64,000 bases of DNA from Erwinia sp. (GTDB taxonomy: Bacteria > Pseudomonadota > Gammaproteobacteria > Enterobacterales > Enterobacteriaceae): contig OZ024666.1 of NCBI GenBank assembly GCA_964016415.1, forward strand, positions 868,001 to 932,000. Direction: 5' to 3'. Of the stretch, positions 1 to 9,611 are shown in pieces. The notes below the pieces were generated by a model that searched no databases, was not told the origin of the DNA, and worked only from the letters and a program-made list of their open reading frames with translations. Positions within the stretch are counted from its first letter, which is position 1, and each line of letters begins with the position of its first letter. The position numbers were made by a program, and so were the translations under genes.

Positions 1-29
1 CGCAGGTTCGAATCCTGCACGACCCACCA
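1..29 (+). tRNA. tRNA-Lys, 3' end only
   Basis: The first 29 bases are the T-arm (GGTTCGAATCC), the 3' half of the acceptor stem and an encoded CCA end. They match the 3' end of enterobacterial tRNA-Lys(UUU) as I remember it. In E. coli a lysT/valT tRNA cluster lies just upstream of nadA-pnuC, which fits pnuC being nearby here. The anticodon is outside the window, so the Lys identity rests on the acceptor and T-arm sequence plus context. Confidence 0.85.
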
Positions 30-134
30 TCTTTGATCTTCTCACTGTTGATATTTTCTTCTATAGCTCGTGACACTGTTCCTGTCCGCAGTGATAATCA
101 CACACATTGTGTAATGTGTGACGAGAATTATGCC

Positions 135-632
135 ATGGATTATTTTTTTAAAATGATCGCTTCTCCTGTGGGAGAGCTGACGTTGATTGCCAGTGAAGAG
201 GGCATAGCTGCTGTATTGTGGGAAAATGAAAACCCTTCACGTATTCGGTTAAAAGCCAATGAACTGGCGAATGATTTTCCGTTATTACGTGATGCGGAAA
301 AACAGTTAGGTGAATATTTCACAGGTCAGCGAACACAATTTTCGCTCAAACTCGCACCAGAAGGGACTGTTTTTCAGCGTTCAGTCTGGCAGGTACTGCA
401 GCAAATCCCCTATGGCGAAACTCGTAGCTATCAGCAGGTTGCTGCGCTGGCCGGATACCCTCGTGCGGTCAGAGCAGTCGGGGCGGCCAATGGCAGGAAT
501 CCACTTTCAATTCTCGTGCCCTGCCATCGTGTAATCGGCGCCAACGGTAAACTGACCGGTTTTGCTGGTGGATTGGAGACGAAAGCTTTTTTACTCGACC
601 TTGAATCTGGCCGTCACTGTTTTCACATCTGA
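135..632 (+). CDS. ogt: Methylated-DNA--protein-cysteine methyltransferase
   Basis: Suicide repair protein of 165 aa that transfers alkyl groups from O6-alkylguanine or O4-alkylthymine to its own cysteine. The C-terminal domain has the family signature: PCHRV with acceptor Cys130, an IPYGETRSY recognition region near residue 91, and AVGAANGRNP before the active site. The ATG at 135 is chosen because homology begins there. The reading frame is open further upstream, to within 4 bases of the tRNA, but that part has no resemblance to the family. In E. coli nadA occupies this place next to the tRNA-Lys cluster. It could be called Ogt or a lone Ada-type C-terminal domain; the activity is clear, the orthology less so. 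Confidence 0.85.
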   Translation: MDYFFKMIASPVGELTLIASEEGIAAVLWENENPSRIRLKANELANDFPLLRDAEKQLGEYFTGQRTQFSLKLAPEGTVFQRSVWQVLQQIPYGETRSYQQVAALAGYPRAVRAVGAANGRNPLSILVPCHRVIGANGKLTGFAGGLETKAFLLDLESGRHCFHI

Positions 633-673
633 TCAACAATGAATTGCTGACAACTTTTTCATTGCCCTTATTC

Positions 674-754
674 GTTTAGCATGAAAAACAAATAATGCAA
701 ATATTGAATTTTCCTGCTTGATTGGTATCATTTTGTTTAGCATAAAAAACAAAA
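674..754 (+). promoter_or_regulatory. Two NadR-like operator copies upstream of pnuC
   Basis: Two near-identical copies of GTTTAGCATRAAAAAC occur at 674-689 and 735-750. The second sits in a perfect dyad of 8-base arms TTTTGTTT (731-738) and AAACAAAA (747-754) separated by 8 bases. NadR represses nadA-pnuC in enterics through TGTTTA-type dyads. Assignment to NadR is an inference from context and shape; the spacing and repeat are directly visible. Confidence 0.5.
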
Positions 755-775
755 TTCCGTTATGCTGACCTAAAC

Positions 776-1131
776 CTGTTAGACTTTCATTTAGTGGTCA
801 ATATTGCGAAAAATAACAAGGCAAGGGTACTAACAGGGGAGCATTGCTCTGCAGTTAATACAAGAATCCAGCGTTTAAATGTCTGGAACTTACTTTTTGC
901 CTTTGTATTCCGATGTCGGGTCATATCATAAGCCCGAACAGGTATTGATGGCGGGGCTTTTGTAGTGCTTTGCTCAGGCTAAAGGTTTGCAGCACCGAGA
1001 GGCGAAACGGCAATTTAAATTGGCAGAGAATCGCTGAAAGCGGTAACTGAGAGTTAATTACATATGACAGGCATCATCTTCAATAATTGTTGTCACTATC
1101 TCACCTAGAGTCACCTGATAAGGGAAGTAAA
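776..1131 (+). other. Long structured leader upstream of pnuC, no gene seen
   Basis: No credible coding sequence lies between ogt and pnuC (633-1131). After the NadR-like dyads the stretch is rich in potential hairpins: TCGGG/CCCGA (916-920 with 933-937); an alternative, mutually exclusive AAGCCCG/CGGGGCTTTT (930-936 with 952-961); GTGCT/AGCAC (965-969 with 991-995); and the palindrome CAATTTAAATTG (1011-1022). The shared GCCCGA segment and the T-run after the second stem look like an attenuator or riboswitch expression platform. I do not recognise the class. nadA, which precedes pnuC in E. coli, is absent. Confidence 0.35.
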
Positions 1132-1833
1132 ATGGAGTTTTTTAGCACAAATAATCTGATAGTTCACATTCCTCTTGGCTCTGGTGGTTATGACCTCTCA
1201 TGGATCGAGGCTATCGGTACCCTGGCTGGGTTGCTCTGTATCTGGTTGGCCAGCAGAGAAAAAATAATTAACTATCTGTTTGGTATCATTAATGTCATTC
1301 TGTTTGCTGTTATCTTTTTTCAGATACAGCTCTATTCGAGCCTGCTTCTCCAGCTCTTCTTTCTGGTTGCTAATGTCTACGGTTGGTATGCATGGAGCCG
1401 TCAGACCGAAGATAACCAGCGCGTACTGCATATTCGCTGGATGACTCCTGCAGCATTGATTCGCTGGGTTTTGTTTGCGCTGGTGGCTATTGCCCTGATG
1501 ACCTGTTTCATCGATCCTGTCTTTGCTTTCCTGACAAAGATTAGCATCACACTGATCAATCAATTTGGTTTTTCCCTGATGATGCCGGATTTGCAACCTG
1601 ATGCGTTCCCATTCTGGGATGCCTGCCTGCTGGTACTGTCGGTGATCGCCATGATACTGATGACACGCAAGTATGTAGAAAACTGGATATTATGGGTGAT
1701 AATTAATGTAATAAGCGTAATGATCTTTACCCGTCAGGGAGTCTATGCCATGGCATTGGAATATACCCTGTTAACACTGATTGCACTCAATGGTGTCCGT
1801 TTATGGATAAAAAGTGCGCAAAAAGACAATTGA
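1132..1833 (+). CDS. pnuC: Nicotinamide riboside transporter PnuC
   Basis: Inner-membrane facilitator (233 aa) for nicotinamide riboside, feeding NAD salvage through NadR kinase. The sequence is predominantly hydrophobic with about seven membrane segments. It is closely similar to E. coli PnuC, for example SWIEAIGTLAGLLCIWLAS near residue 23 and the NWILWVIINVISV segment. The ATG at 1132 has AGGGAAG 6-7 bases upstream and matches the known N-terminus (MEFF). In E. coli it is the second gene of nadA-pnuC; here it stands alone behind a long leader with NadR-like dyads. Confidence 0.95.
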   Translation: MEFFSTNNLIVHIPLGSGGYDLSWIEAIGTLAGLLCIWLASREKIINYLFGIINVILFAVIFFQIQLYSSLLLQLFFLVANVYGWYAWSRQTEDNQRVLHIRWMTPAALIRWVLFALVAIALMTCFIDPVFAFLTKISITLINQFGFSLMMPDLQPDAFPFWDACLLVLSVIAMILMTRKYVENWILWVIINVISVMIFTRQGVYAMALEYTLLTLIALNGVRLWIKSAQKDN

Positions 1834-1914
1834 ACCATAAACCGGTATCTGGTCTGAATAAGTAGTCACTCTGTTTTTGCACCCAGCGTCAGCCATGCCG
1901 GGTGCATAAGAGCA

Positions 1915-2829
1915 TCAATGCCGATGTGATGGAGTGGACGAGATAAGCTGACACTGTTGTGCCTCGCACGGATGCGACTCTATCTGTACAGTGGCATGCT
2001 GAATATTGTAATGCTGATAAAGAAAAGCATGTATCTGTTGTAACAGGAGATCATGATTTTCTGCACTATCAATTTCTGCGTGCAGGGTAATCAGTGGTTG
2101 TTCACCTACCTGCCATAAATGAATGTGATGCAACTTCCTGATTTCAGGCAGTGCGCTCTTGAGTGAGCGTGTGAGTTGTTCAATATCTATACCAACAGGT
2201 ACTCCTTCAAGTAACTCGCGAAGACTCTCTTTGAGCAGCCCCCATGCGCTACGCAAAATCAGAAGGCACACCAATATGGATAAAATAGGATCGATAGGTG
2301 TCCAGCCTGTGAACATAATAATCAGCGCCGCTGCAATAGCGCCGACAAAGCCCAGTAAATCAGCTGACACGTGCAAAGCTGTCGCACGGACATTGAGATT
2401 TTTATCCCCTTCACCCTGACGCAGAAGCCACAATGAAACAAGGTTGGCGATAAGTCCGGCAAATGCGATCGCCAACATTACTTTTCCGGCGATGGGCTGT
2501 GGATGACTGAAGCGCTGGATGGCTTCCCAGATAATAACCCCGGTTATCACCAGTAAAGCCAGTGAATTGACGAAAGCCGCTAAAGTAGTCAATCGTAGCA
2601 ACCCGTATGTGTGTTTTGTATCTGGTCCAAGGCGGGAAAAAGTGACGGCCAGGCACGCCATCAACAATGCAGCGGCATCAGTTAGCATGTGACCTGCATC
2701 TGCCAGTAGTGCCAGTGAACCTGAGAATAAACCACTTGCTACTTCCAGCAGCATGAAAAGGGCAGTGACCAGCAAAGCGGCCAGCAAACGATTCTGGTTG
2801 TGTCGGGAAGCCGAATGCGAATGTGCCAT
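1915..2829 (-). CDS. zitB: Zinc efflux transporter ZitB (CDF family)
   Basis: Proton-driven export of zinc from cytoplasm to periplasm, 304 aa against about 313 in E. coli. It has the His-containing N-terminus [10 protein letters not shown], six membrane segments, the metal-site motif [13 protein letters not shown] near residue 40 with a partner HVSADLLG motif near 153, and the cytoplasmic C-terminal domain. The C-terminus keeps Cys/His residues but lacks the long His tail of E. coli. Convergent with pnuC, which is also its E. coli neighbour. Confidence 0.95.
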   Translation of the reverse strand: MAHSHSASRHNQNRLLAALLVTALFMLLEVASGLFSGSLALLADAGHMLTDAAALLMACLAVTFSRLGPDTKHTYGLLRLTTLAAFVNSLALLVITGVIIWEAIQRFSHPQPIAGKVMLAIAFAGLIANLVSLWLLRQGEGDKNLNVRATALHVSADLLGFVGAIAAALIIMFTGWTPIDPILSILVCLLILRSAWGLLKESLRELLEGVPVGIDIEQLTRSLKSALPEIRKLHHIHLWQVGEQPLITLHAEIDSAENHDLLLQQIHAFLYQHYNIQHATVQIESHPCEAQQCQLISSTPSHRH

Positions 2830-2944
2830 GTGTTCTTTCTTTCTGTAGATGACAGGTCAGGTAAGCATAGCAGCAAATATCGATTGCCGGATAACTCAGG
2901 CTAGCGGAAATGAGGTCAGACGGAGCGTGACGAAAGCAAAAACA

Positions 2945-2969
2945 GTAAAAGGGAGAGAGGCTCTCCCTT
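2945..2969 (-). terminator. Rho-independent terminator of ybgS
   Basis: Perfect 9-bp stem AAGGGAGAG/CTCTCCCTT (2949-2957 with 2961-2969) with a 3-base loop. On the minus strand it is followed by TTTTACTGTTTTT. It lies 13 bases past the ybgS stop codon. Confidence 0.8.
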
Positions 2970-2982
2970 AATAGAGATCAAT

Positions 2983-3228
2983 TTATTTAGCTGCGGCAGG
3001 AGTTTCGCTTTTGTGAGCTTCAGATTTTTTGTGGTGTTTCTGTTTCTTATGCGCAGCCGCTTCGTCAGATGTGTTAATATTATTGTTGCTAACTTTATTC
3101 GGTGCGATGTTTGATTTCGCGCTACCGGCAACTGCGCCTGCATCGGCATCTTCATTGCTGTTTGCCATTGCTACGCTGCTGCCAAGAGTCATTGCGGCTG
3201 TGAATAGTACCACTGCGAACTTATTCAT
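2983..3228 (-). CDS. ybgS: YbgS-like small secreted protein
   Basis: An 81-aa protein with a clear signal peptide (hydrophobic core in residues 4-20, AMA cleavage at about 22). The mature N-terminal half is Asn/Asp/Ala-rich and resembles E. coli YbgS, including the NIAPNKVSNNNINT stretch. It is shorter than E. coli YbgS (about 126 aa). The C-terminal 25 residues are Lys/His-rich (KKQKHHKK), more like acid-shock proteins. Start at 3228 has GGAG 7 bases upstream. The position between zitB and aroG matches E. coli. Function unknown; periplasmic location inferred. Confidence 0.8.
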   Translation of the reverse strand: MNKFAVVLFTAAMTLGSSVAMANSNEDADAGAVAGSAKSNIAPNKVSNNNINTSDEAAAHKKQKHHKKSEAHKSETPAAAK

Positions 3229-3352
3229 TGTTATACTCCATTTCATATCAGGGATGATGACGTTTAGCCGGACAATATTTTGCCGTTCATGGCCGAATTG
3301 TGTCGTTGGCAACGCTTTCGTATTTCGTTTGGTGAGTAATACGATAAGCATT

Positions 3353-3423
3353 TGTTAACTGTTAACATAAAAAAGTGTAGTAAGAAATTGCTAAACAGCA
3401 AATGAGCAGCGCACATAATGTGC
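3353..3423. promoter_or_regulatory. Two short palindromes in the ybgS-aroG intergenic region
   Basis: A perfect 7-1-7 inverted repeat TGTTAACTGTTAACA lies at 3353-3367, and a perfect GCACATAATGTGC palindrome at 3411-3423, between divergent ybgS and aroG. TyrR controls aroG in E. coli through TGTAAA-N6-TTTACA boxes; neither palindrome is a good TyrR box, so the binding protein is unknown. Confidence 0.35.
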
Positions 3424-3499
3424 ACTGACGTACAGCGCACCAGGCGCAATTATGGTGTTTTTTACCTGCCTGCCGCAGGAAACAGAAAGTGGAAAAATG

Positions 3500-4552
3500 A
3501 TGAACTACCAAAATGATGATATCAGAATAAAAGCCACCAAAGAGTTACTCCCACCTGTCGCTCTGCTGGAGAAATATCCTGCCACACACACAGCAGTTCA
3601 GACTGTTTCCGAGTCAAGGCAGGCAATTCATCAGATCCTGACACAGCAGGATGACCGTTTGCTGGTCATTATCGGTCCATGCTCAATCCATGACACTGAG
3701 GCCGCGCTTGAATACGCAGGTAAACTACTCGCTTTACGTCATGAATTAAGTGATACCCTGGAAATTGTTATGCGAGTCTATTTTGAAAAACCGCGCACTA
3801 CCGTGGGTTGGAAGGGTTTAATTAACGATCCCTACATGGACGGGAGTTATCAAATTAATGACGGACTGCGTATAGCACGAAAGTTATTACTGGATATCAA
3901 TGATCTTGGTTTGCCTGCGGCAGGTGAGTTTCTTGACATGATCACGCCACAATATGTTGCCGATCTGATGAGCTGGGGGGCAATCGGTGCACGTACAACA
4001 GAATCACAAGTGCACCGTGAACTCGCCTCAGGCCTCTCCTGCCCGGTGGGCTTCAAAAACGGGACTGATGGCACCATCAAAGTGGCGGTAGATGCAATTA
4101 ATGCAGCACGCTCACCGCACTGTTTTCTTTCCGTAACTAAATATGGCCACTCCGCGATTGTTGAGACATGGGGAAATCCGGATTGTCACATCATACTGCG
4201 CGGTGGAAAAACACCCAATTACAGTGCTGACCACGTTGCAGCAGTGAAAGAGGATCTTACCGCCGCTGGCGTTGTTCCGCAGGTGATGATTGATTTCAGT
4301 CATGCCAACAGCAGTAAGCAATTTCAGCGTCAGTTGGTCGTTGCTGAAGATGTTTCCCGTCAGATCACTGCCGGTGAACGTGCTATCACCGGGATCATGA
4401 TCGAAAGTAATTTGGTCGAAGGTAACCAAAACATTGAAGGGGGTGATCCTCTGGTGTATGGCAAAAGCGTTACCGACGCATGTATTGGTTGGGAAGATAC
4501 AGAGACGGTTTTGCGCCAACTTGCCACTGCAGTCAAAGCCCGCAGAGGCTGA
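3500..4552 (+). CDS. aroG: Phospho-2-dehydro-3-deoxyheptonate aldolase AroG
   Basis: First enzyme of the shikimate pathway: condenses phosphoenolpyruvate and erythrose 4-phosphate to DAHP in the cytoplasm. It is 350 aa, the same as E. coli AroG, and nearly identical across the barrel, for example GPCSIHD, the RVYFEKPRTTVGWKGL segment and GPCS/KNGTDG phosphate-binding loops. It matches the Phe-sensitive isozyme AroG better than AroF or AroH. Start at the second of two adjacent ATGs (3497, 3500), where MNYQNDD homology begins. Followed by a strong terminator. Confidence 0.97.
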   Translation: MNYQNDDIRIKATKELLPPVALLEKYPATHTAVQTVSESRQAIHQILTQQDDRLLVIIGPCSIHDTEAALEYAGKLLALRHELSDTLEIVMRVYFEKPRTTVGWKGLINDPYMDGSYQINDGLRIARKLLLDINDLGLPAAGEFLDMITPQYVADLMSWGAIGARTTESQVHRELASGLSCPVGFKNGTDGTIKVAVDAINAARSPHCFLSVTKYGHSAIVETWGNPDCHIILRGGKTPNYSADHVAAVKEDLTAAGVVPQVMIDFSHANSSKQFQRQLVVAEDVSRQITAGERAITGIMIESNLVEGNQNIEGGDPLVYGKSVTDACIGWEDTETVLRQLATAVKARRG

Positions 4553-4584
4553 CAGGCAATACCTCCGCCGTGCTGGTGCACGAT

Positions 4585-4612
4585 AAAGATCTCTCCGGAG
4601 ATCTTTTGTTAG
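4585..4612 (+). terminator. Rho-independent terminator of aroG
   Basis: Stem AAAGATCTC/GAGATCTTT with a CCGG-containing loop (about 4585-4606), followed by TTGTT, 32 bases after the aroG stop. Confidence 0.85.
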
Positions 4613-4630
4613 CTGTTCATACTCGTTGTG

Positions 4631-4935
4631 TCAATCAGCCGCAGAGAAGAGTGATTCCAGTTCTTCCGACCACATACTGGCCTCGAATGGGATTATTGAG
4701 TTTGTACTACCTGCTCCTGTTGAAACGGGTCCTGTCTCAGGTAGTCTTCTAACGTTACTAACGCCTTGCTTCTCGCGAGAATGACGCCGCCTGTACGTGG
4801 AATCCGTCGGCCAGAAGCAGTAAAGAGTCCTGAAGCATAACCTTTTTCCAGCCAGTCGATGTGAGCTGACAGATAATTCTCAACCTCATCCAGTGATTTT
4901 TTATGAGTTAAAACCACAACATAAATAATTTTCAT
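4631..4935 (-). pseudogene. YciI-like family gene with a 3' frameshift
   Basis: Small ferredoxin-fold YCII-domain protein of unknown role. The N-terminal 80 residues read from ATG 4935 (AGGAAG upstream) with typical motifs: VVLTHKKSLDEVE, the HIDWLEKGY helix, ASGRRIPRTGGVI and DPF. The frame then stops at 4693. Adding one A to the AAA at 4701-4703 (minus strand) restores a family-like tail, VVQNSIIPFEAS..., ending at the TGA at 4631 and giving about 101 aa. I infer a single-base deletion, real or from sequencing. If it is real, the product lacks the last beta strand. Confidence 0.7.
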
Positions 4936-5045
4936 TTTGCTTCCTGTAAGGATTAACGCACGTATGCCTGTGCGACATCATCTGATGAGTGTTTAAAGCA
5001 AAGGAATATTTTCGGAGTTGGTATATTTTCTAACGCGACATTCAA

Positions 5046-5082
5046 TTTGAAAAATACCGCCTTCATTGCTGTGAAGGCGGTA
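5046..5082 (-). terminator. Rho-independent terminator of gpmA
   Basis: Stem TACCGCCTTCA/TGAAGGCGGTA (5055-5065 with 5072-5082). Read on the minus strand it is followed by TTTTTC. It lies 15 bases after the gpmA stop. Confidence 0.88.
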
Positions 5083-5097
5083 ACAGGTGTGCAGACG

Positions 5098-5850
5098 TTA
5101 TTTTGCTTTGCCCTGATTGGCTACAGCGGCTTCTTTTGCAGCTATTTCATCAGCATCGCCGAGGTAATAGTGTTTTACTGGCTTAAAGTTTTCATCGAAC
5201 TCATAAACCAAAGGAACACCGGTAGGAATATTCAGCTCAAGGATCTCTTCTTCGCTCATATTATCGAGGTATTTGACCAGCGCACGCAGTGAGTTACCAT
5301 GAGCGGCGATGATTACTTTCTCGCCTTTTTTCATGCGTGGAAGGATAGATTCGTTCCAGTAAGGCAGAACACGATCGATAGTCAGAGCCAGACTTTCGGT
5401 GGTTGGCAATTGTTCAGGGGTGAGTGAGGCATAACGAGGGTCATGGCCTGGGAAGCGCTCATCAGCACGATCCAGTTCAGGAGGTGTCACGGCGAAGCCA
5501 CGGCGCCACTGTTTAACTTGCTCATCACCATATTTCTGTGCAGTTTCTGCTTTATCCAGCCCTTGCAACGCACCGTAGTGACGTTCATTAAGACGCCAGG
5601 ATTTCTCTACCGGCAACCAGACCTGGTCGACTTCATCAAGGATGTTCCATAACGTATGGATAGCGCGCTTCAGCACAGACGTGTAGGCGAAATCGAAGGT
5701 GAACCCTTCTTTTTTAAGTAATTTTCCTGCCGCTTTAGCTTCTGTACGTCCTTTGTCAGACAGGTCCACATCGTACCAGCCTGTGAAGCGGTTTTCGTTA
5801 TTCCACTGGCTTTCACCGTGACGAACCAGAACCAGCTTAGTTACAGCCAT
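5098..5850 (-). CDS. gpmA: 2,3-bisphosphoglycerate-dependent phosphoglycerate mutase
   Basis: Interconverts 3- and 2-phosphoglycerate in glycolysis and gluconeogenesis. It is 250 aa, exactly the E. coli length. The phosphohistidine motif LVRHGES carries His11, and the second catalytic His is in the [10 protein letters not shown] segment. GWYDVDLS and YTSVLKRA are also conserved. Start 5850 is preceded by AAGGAG. It is adjacent to galM as in E. coli but has its own terminator. Confidence 0.97.
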   Translation of the reverse strand: MAVTKLVLVRHGESQWNNENRFTGWYDVDLSDKGRTEAKAAGKLLKKEGFTFDFAYTSVLKRAIHTLWNILDEVDQVWLPVEKSWRLNERHYGALQGLDKAETAQKYGDEQVKQWRRGFAVTPPELDRADERFPGHDPRYASLTPEQLPTTESLALTIDRVLPYWNESILPRMKKGEKVIIAAHGNSLRALVKYLDNMSEEEILELNIPTGVPLVYEFDENFKPVKHYYLGDADEIAAKEAAVANQGKAK

Positions 5851-5995
5851 AGCTTAACTCCTTCGTGATCTTACATTTTATTGATAATAGTAAACTGCAA
5901 ATTATGGTCATGCTGATCATGCGCACTACCATAGCTGAAATTTGCTCTACTGATAAGTCTGTTGCCGTTCTGATGCGTATTTTTCATGCGTTTAA

Positions 5996-7044
5996 TCAAA
6001 GTGGCGTAAACTGATAGCGTGTTTCAGAGCGATATTCTTCATCAGGAGAGAGCCAGCAGCTGGCATGTGGCCATTCAGGATGGTGTGGACTGTCTGGCAA
6101 ATGTTCACTCTCCAAAGCAATTCCCTGATAATCAGCATAATGTTGCTGGTGACGTCCCCGTATGCCCTGCAGGTTGTTGCCTGAATAGAATTGTAACGCG
6201 GGAGCCGTGGTGAATACGGTCAGCTGTAGCTTACCATCGGCAGAGAGTAGTTCAGCAGCTGGCGAGGTTGCCGGGCCAGTTAACAAAAAGCATGGTCATA
6301 ACCTTTAACGTTACGTTGGTCATCATATGCGAGAAAGTCTTGTGCGATACTTTTCGCCTGGCGAAAATCAAAACTGCTGCCAGCCACTGACTTCAGCCCA
6401 TCAACAGGAATGCCTTCACTGTCCACAGGCAGGTAGTGCTCAGCGATAATTTTAAGCTGATGCTGACGGCTGTCGTTGTGCTGCTGATCAAGATTGAAAT
6501 AGGCGTGATTGGTTAAACTCACCGGACAGTGTTGATCAACCGCGGCCTGGTATTGAATGGATAGCGTATTATCATCTTCAAGACGATAGCGTAGTGTTAC
6601 CCGCAGATTGCCAGGAAAACCTTGATCACCATCAGGCGAAAATAGGCTATAAATCACCTCGCTGTCATCATGATGTTCGATTTTCCAGCGGCGGGCATGG
6701 AACCCTTTTGGCCCTCCATGCAATTGGTGCTCTCCCTGATTGGCCACAAGCTTAATCATGGGGTGATGGGGTGAGGCCGGTAAGATGGCATTTGCGATAC
6801 GATTGGCATAGCGTCCGACGGTAGCACCGAGATATGCCTGCTGACAGAGGTAGTCTGCCGGGGTGTCACACCCAAGCAGGGCTTCGCGCACAGAACCATC
6901 CTTCATCGGAATGCGTGCGGATAACCAGGTTGCCCCCCAGTCCATAAAGGTGACTCGCATACCACTTGCATTGATCAAAGTCGTGATATTCCAGGGGTGC
7001 CCATCGGGGGCGTAAATATGAGGATCGGTCAGCATAGCAGACAC
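5996..7044 (-). pseudogene. galM: Aldose 1-epimerase galM, frameshifted
   Basis: Mutarotase interconverting alpha and beta anomers of galactose and glucose. The first 254 codons from ATG 7044 carry GRYANRIANA, QLHGGPKGFHARRW and TNHAYFNLD (substrate and catalytic His). The reading frame stops just after VKGYDHAF. The rest (LLTGPA... to ALESEHLPDSPNHPEWP-like and the C-terminus at 5996) is conserved in the next frame. One extra T in the T5 run (plus-strand A5 at 6285-6289) would give a 349-aa protein; E. coli GalM is 346. The galETK genes that normally precede galM are not present. Confidence 0.85.
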
Positions 7045-7217
7045 TCCACAAGTTGAAGAATAGTGCTGTTCTGCATGACATCAATCATGCCGGGCAGAAG
7101 CGCCAAAGAAGAATAAACATAGCACAGTCGTTTTTTCTTCAGAACGGACGGCTAATATTCTGCGATTGAGGTGGCACAATCGACACTGCTTAGGCCACTT
7201 AAAGAGACAGCCATCAG

Positions 7218-7892
7218 TCATTGTGTCGTATGATTGAGCGGCTTATTCACTGCTTCTTGTAAATAATAGTACCCCTGTTCACCGACAACAAAACGGAGTC
7301 TGTAAGTGATACATTCGGGGGCATCTTCTGCATGGTGGGAGACAAACAACAGTTGGATGGTACCTTTACTGATGATGATATCGATAAAGCGCCTGATCAG
7401 CTGACGGTTGAGAGGATCAAGCCCTTGCAAAGGTTCGTCGAGAATCAGCAAGGCAGGATGTTTAACCAATGCGCGAACAATTAACACCAGGCGTTGCTGT
7501 CCCCATGATAAAGCCTGAAAAGGTGTTTGCCCTTTATCACCTTGCAGGTGAATCAGGCTGAGCCACTGCTCCGCAAGTAATTGTTGCTGATCCGTCGGGT
7601 GCTGATAGAGTCCGATTGAGTCAAAGTAACCTGACAAAATGACATTTTTTACCGTACTGCTTACCCGGTAGTCGAGATGTAAACTACTGCTGACATAACC
7701 GATATGTTGTTTTATGTCCCAGATGGTTTCGCCACTTCCACGTCGGCGACCAAACAGTGTCAGGTCATTACTGTACCCTTGTGGATGATCTCCGGTAATT
7801 AAACTCAGTAGCGTTGACTTACCTGCACCGTTTGGCCCGGTAATCTGCCAGTGCTGGTGGCGTTCAACCTGCCAGCTCAGATGATTGATGAT
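7218..7892 (-). pseudogene. modF: modF, C-terminal fragment (second ATPase domain)
   Basis: This holds the second nucleotide-binding domain of ModF, an ABC ATPase next to the molybdate genes. The frame is open from the IS edge: INHLSWQV, Walker A ITGPNGAGKST, a region nearly identical to E. coli (DHPQGYSNDLTLFGRRRGSGE), signature LSWGQQRL and Walker B LLILDEP. The N-terminal domain is on the far side of the IS (9139-9541). Roughly 120-130 codons (the rest of domain 1 and the linker) are missing compared with the approximately 490-aa E. coli protein. Could not be expressed as a normal protein. Confidence 0.85.
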
Positions 7893-7964
7893 TGTAGTGG
7901 CACACTGAATTTGGCCACCTGAGCAGAGGTGATATGCTCACCTCAACATCTTATAGGTGAACCA

Positions 7965-9130
<1,166 letters not shown>

Positions 9131-9138
9131 CCACTACA

Positions 9139-9541
9139 ATTTGAAACGACGGGATAACAAGGCGCTAATGCCAAAGGGATTGGCCAGCATGTGGCAGCGT
9201 GATTCATCGTGAACACTCTCCTGAATGATTTCGGCTGCGGTACGGCCACTTTCATCTTCGCCTTCGCTGAGCATATCTGTATTGTTACGTTGCCATTCTG
9301 CACTGACCAGTGCCTGTAATTGTTCCAGTGATAAGCGAATGAGATGACGGACATCATTCTGGCAGGTGCCTTTTGCGCAGTGAAGTTCGCCAGATAATGC
9401 ACGGGCTAATGATGATTTCCCACTGCCATTACTCCCCACCAGTGCCCAGCTTTCCCCTGATGTTATCGTCAAATCAGTGATAACCAGTGAACGGGTGTGG
9501 TTGAGTAAAAAGTAGGCTTCAGCGATATGCAGGTATGGCAT
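9139..9541 (-). pseudogene. modF: modF, N-terminal fragment (first ATPase domain)
   Basis: First nucleotide-binding domain up to GISALLSRRFK, where the IS begins; the signature motif and Walker B of this domain are lost. Walker A is VGSNGSGKS, followed by WQRNNTDML and the GRTAAEIIQ region as in E. coli ModF. Start at 9541 (MPYLHIA) is favoured because GGAA lies just upstream and homology begins there; ATGs at 9562 and 9553 are alternatives. It lies downstream of modE on the same strand, as in the E. coli modEF operon. Confidence 0.85.
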
Positions 9542-9611
9542 AGAGTGTTCCATTTGCGACATTTCTTTGCAGAGTCTTACCGTGGCAGAAAAATGTCAAC
9601 GCTAAACAGTG

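Noticed and set aside
776-1131. TPP, cobalamin or NAD-II riboswitch upstream of pnuC
   Set aside because: I could not find the conserved core of any of these classes; only unassigned hairpins are described.
1879-1906. GCACCC/GGGTGC hairpin between pnuC and zitB as a terminator
   Set aside because: T-runs are on the wrong side for both genes, so it is not called a terminator.
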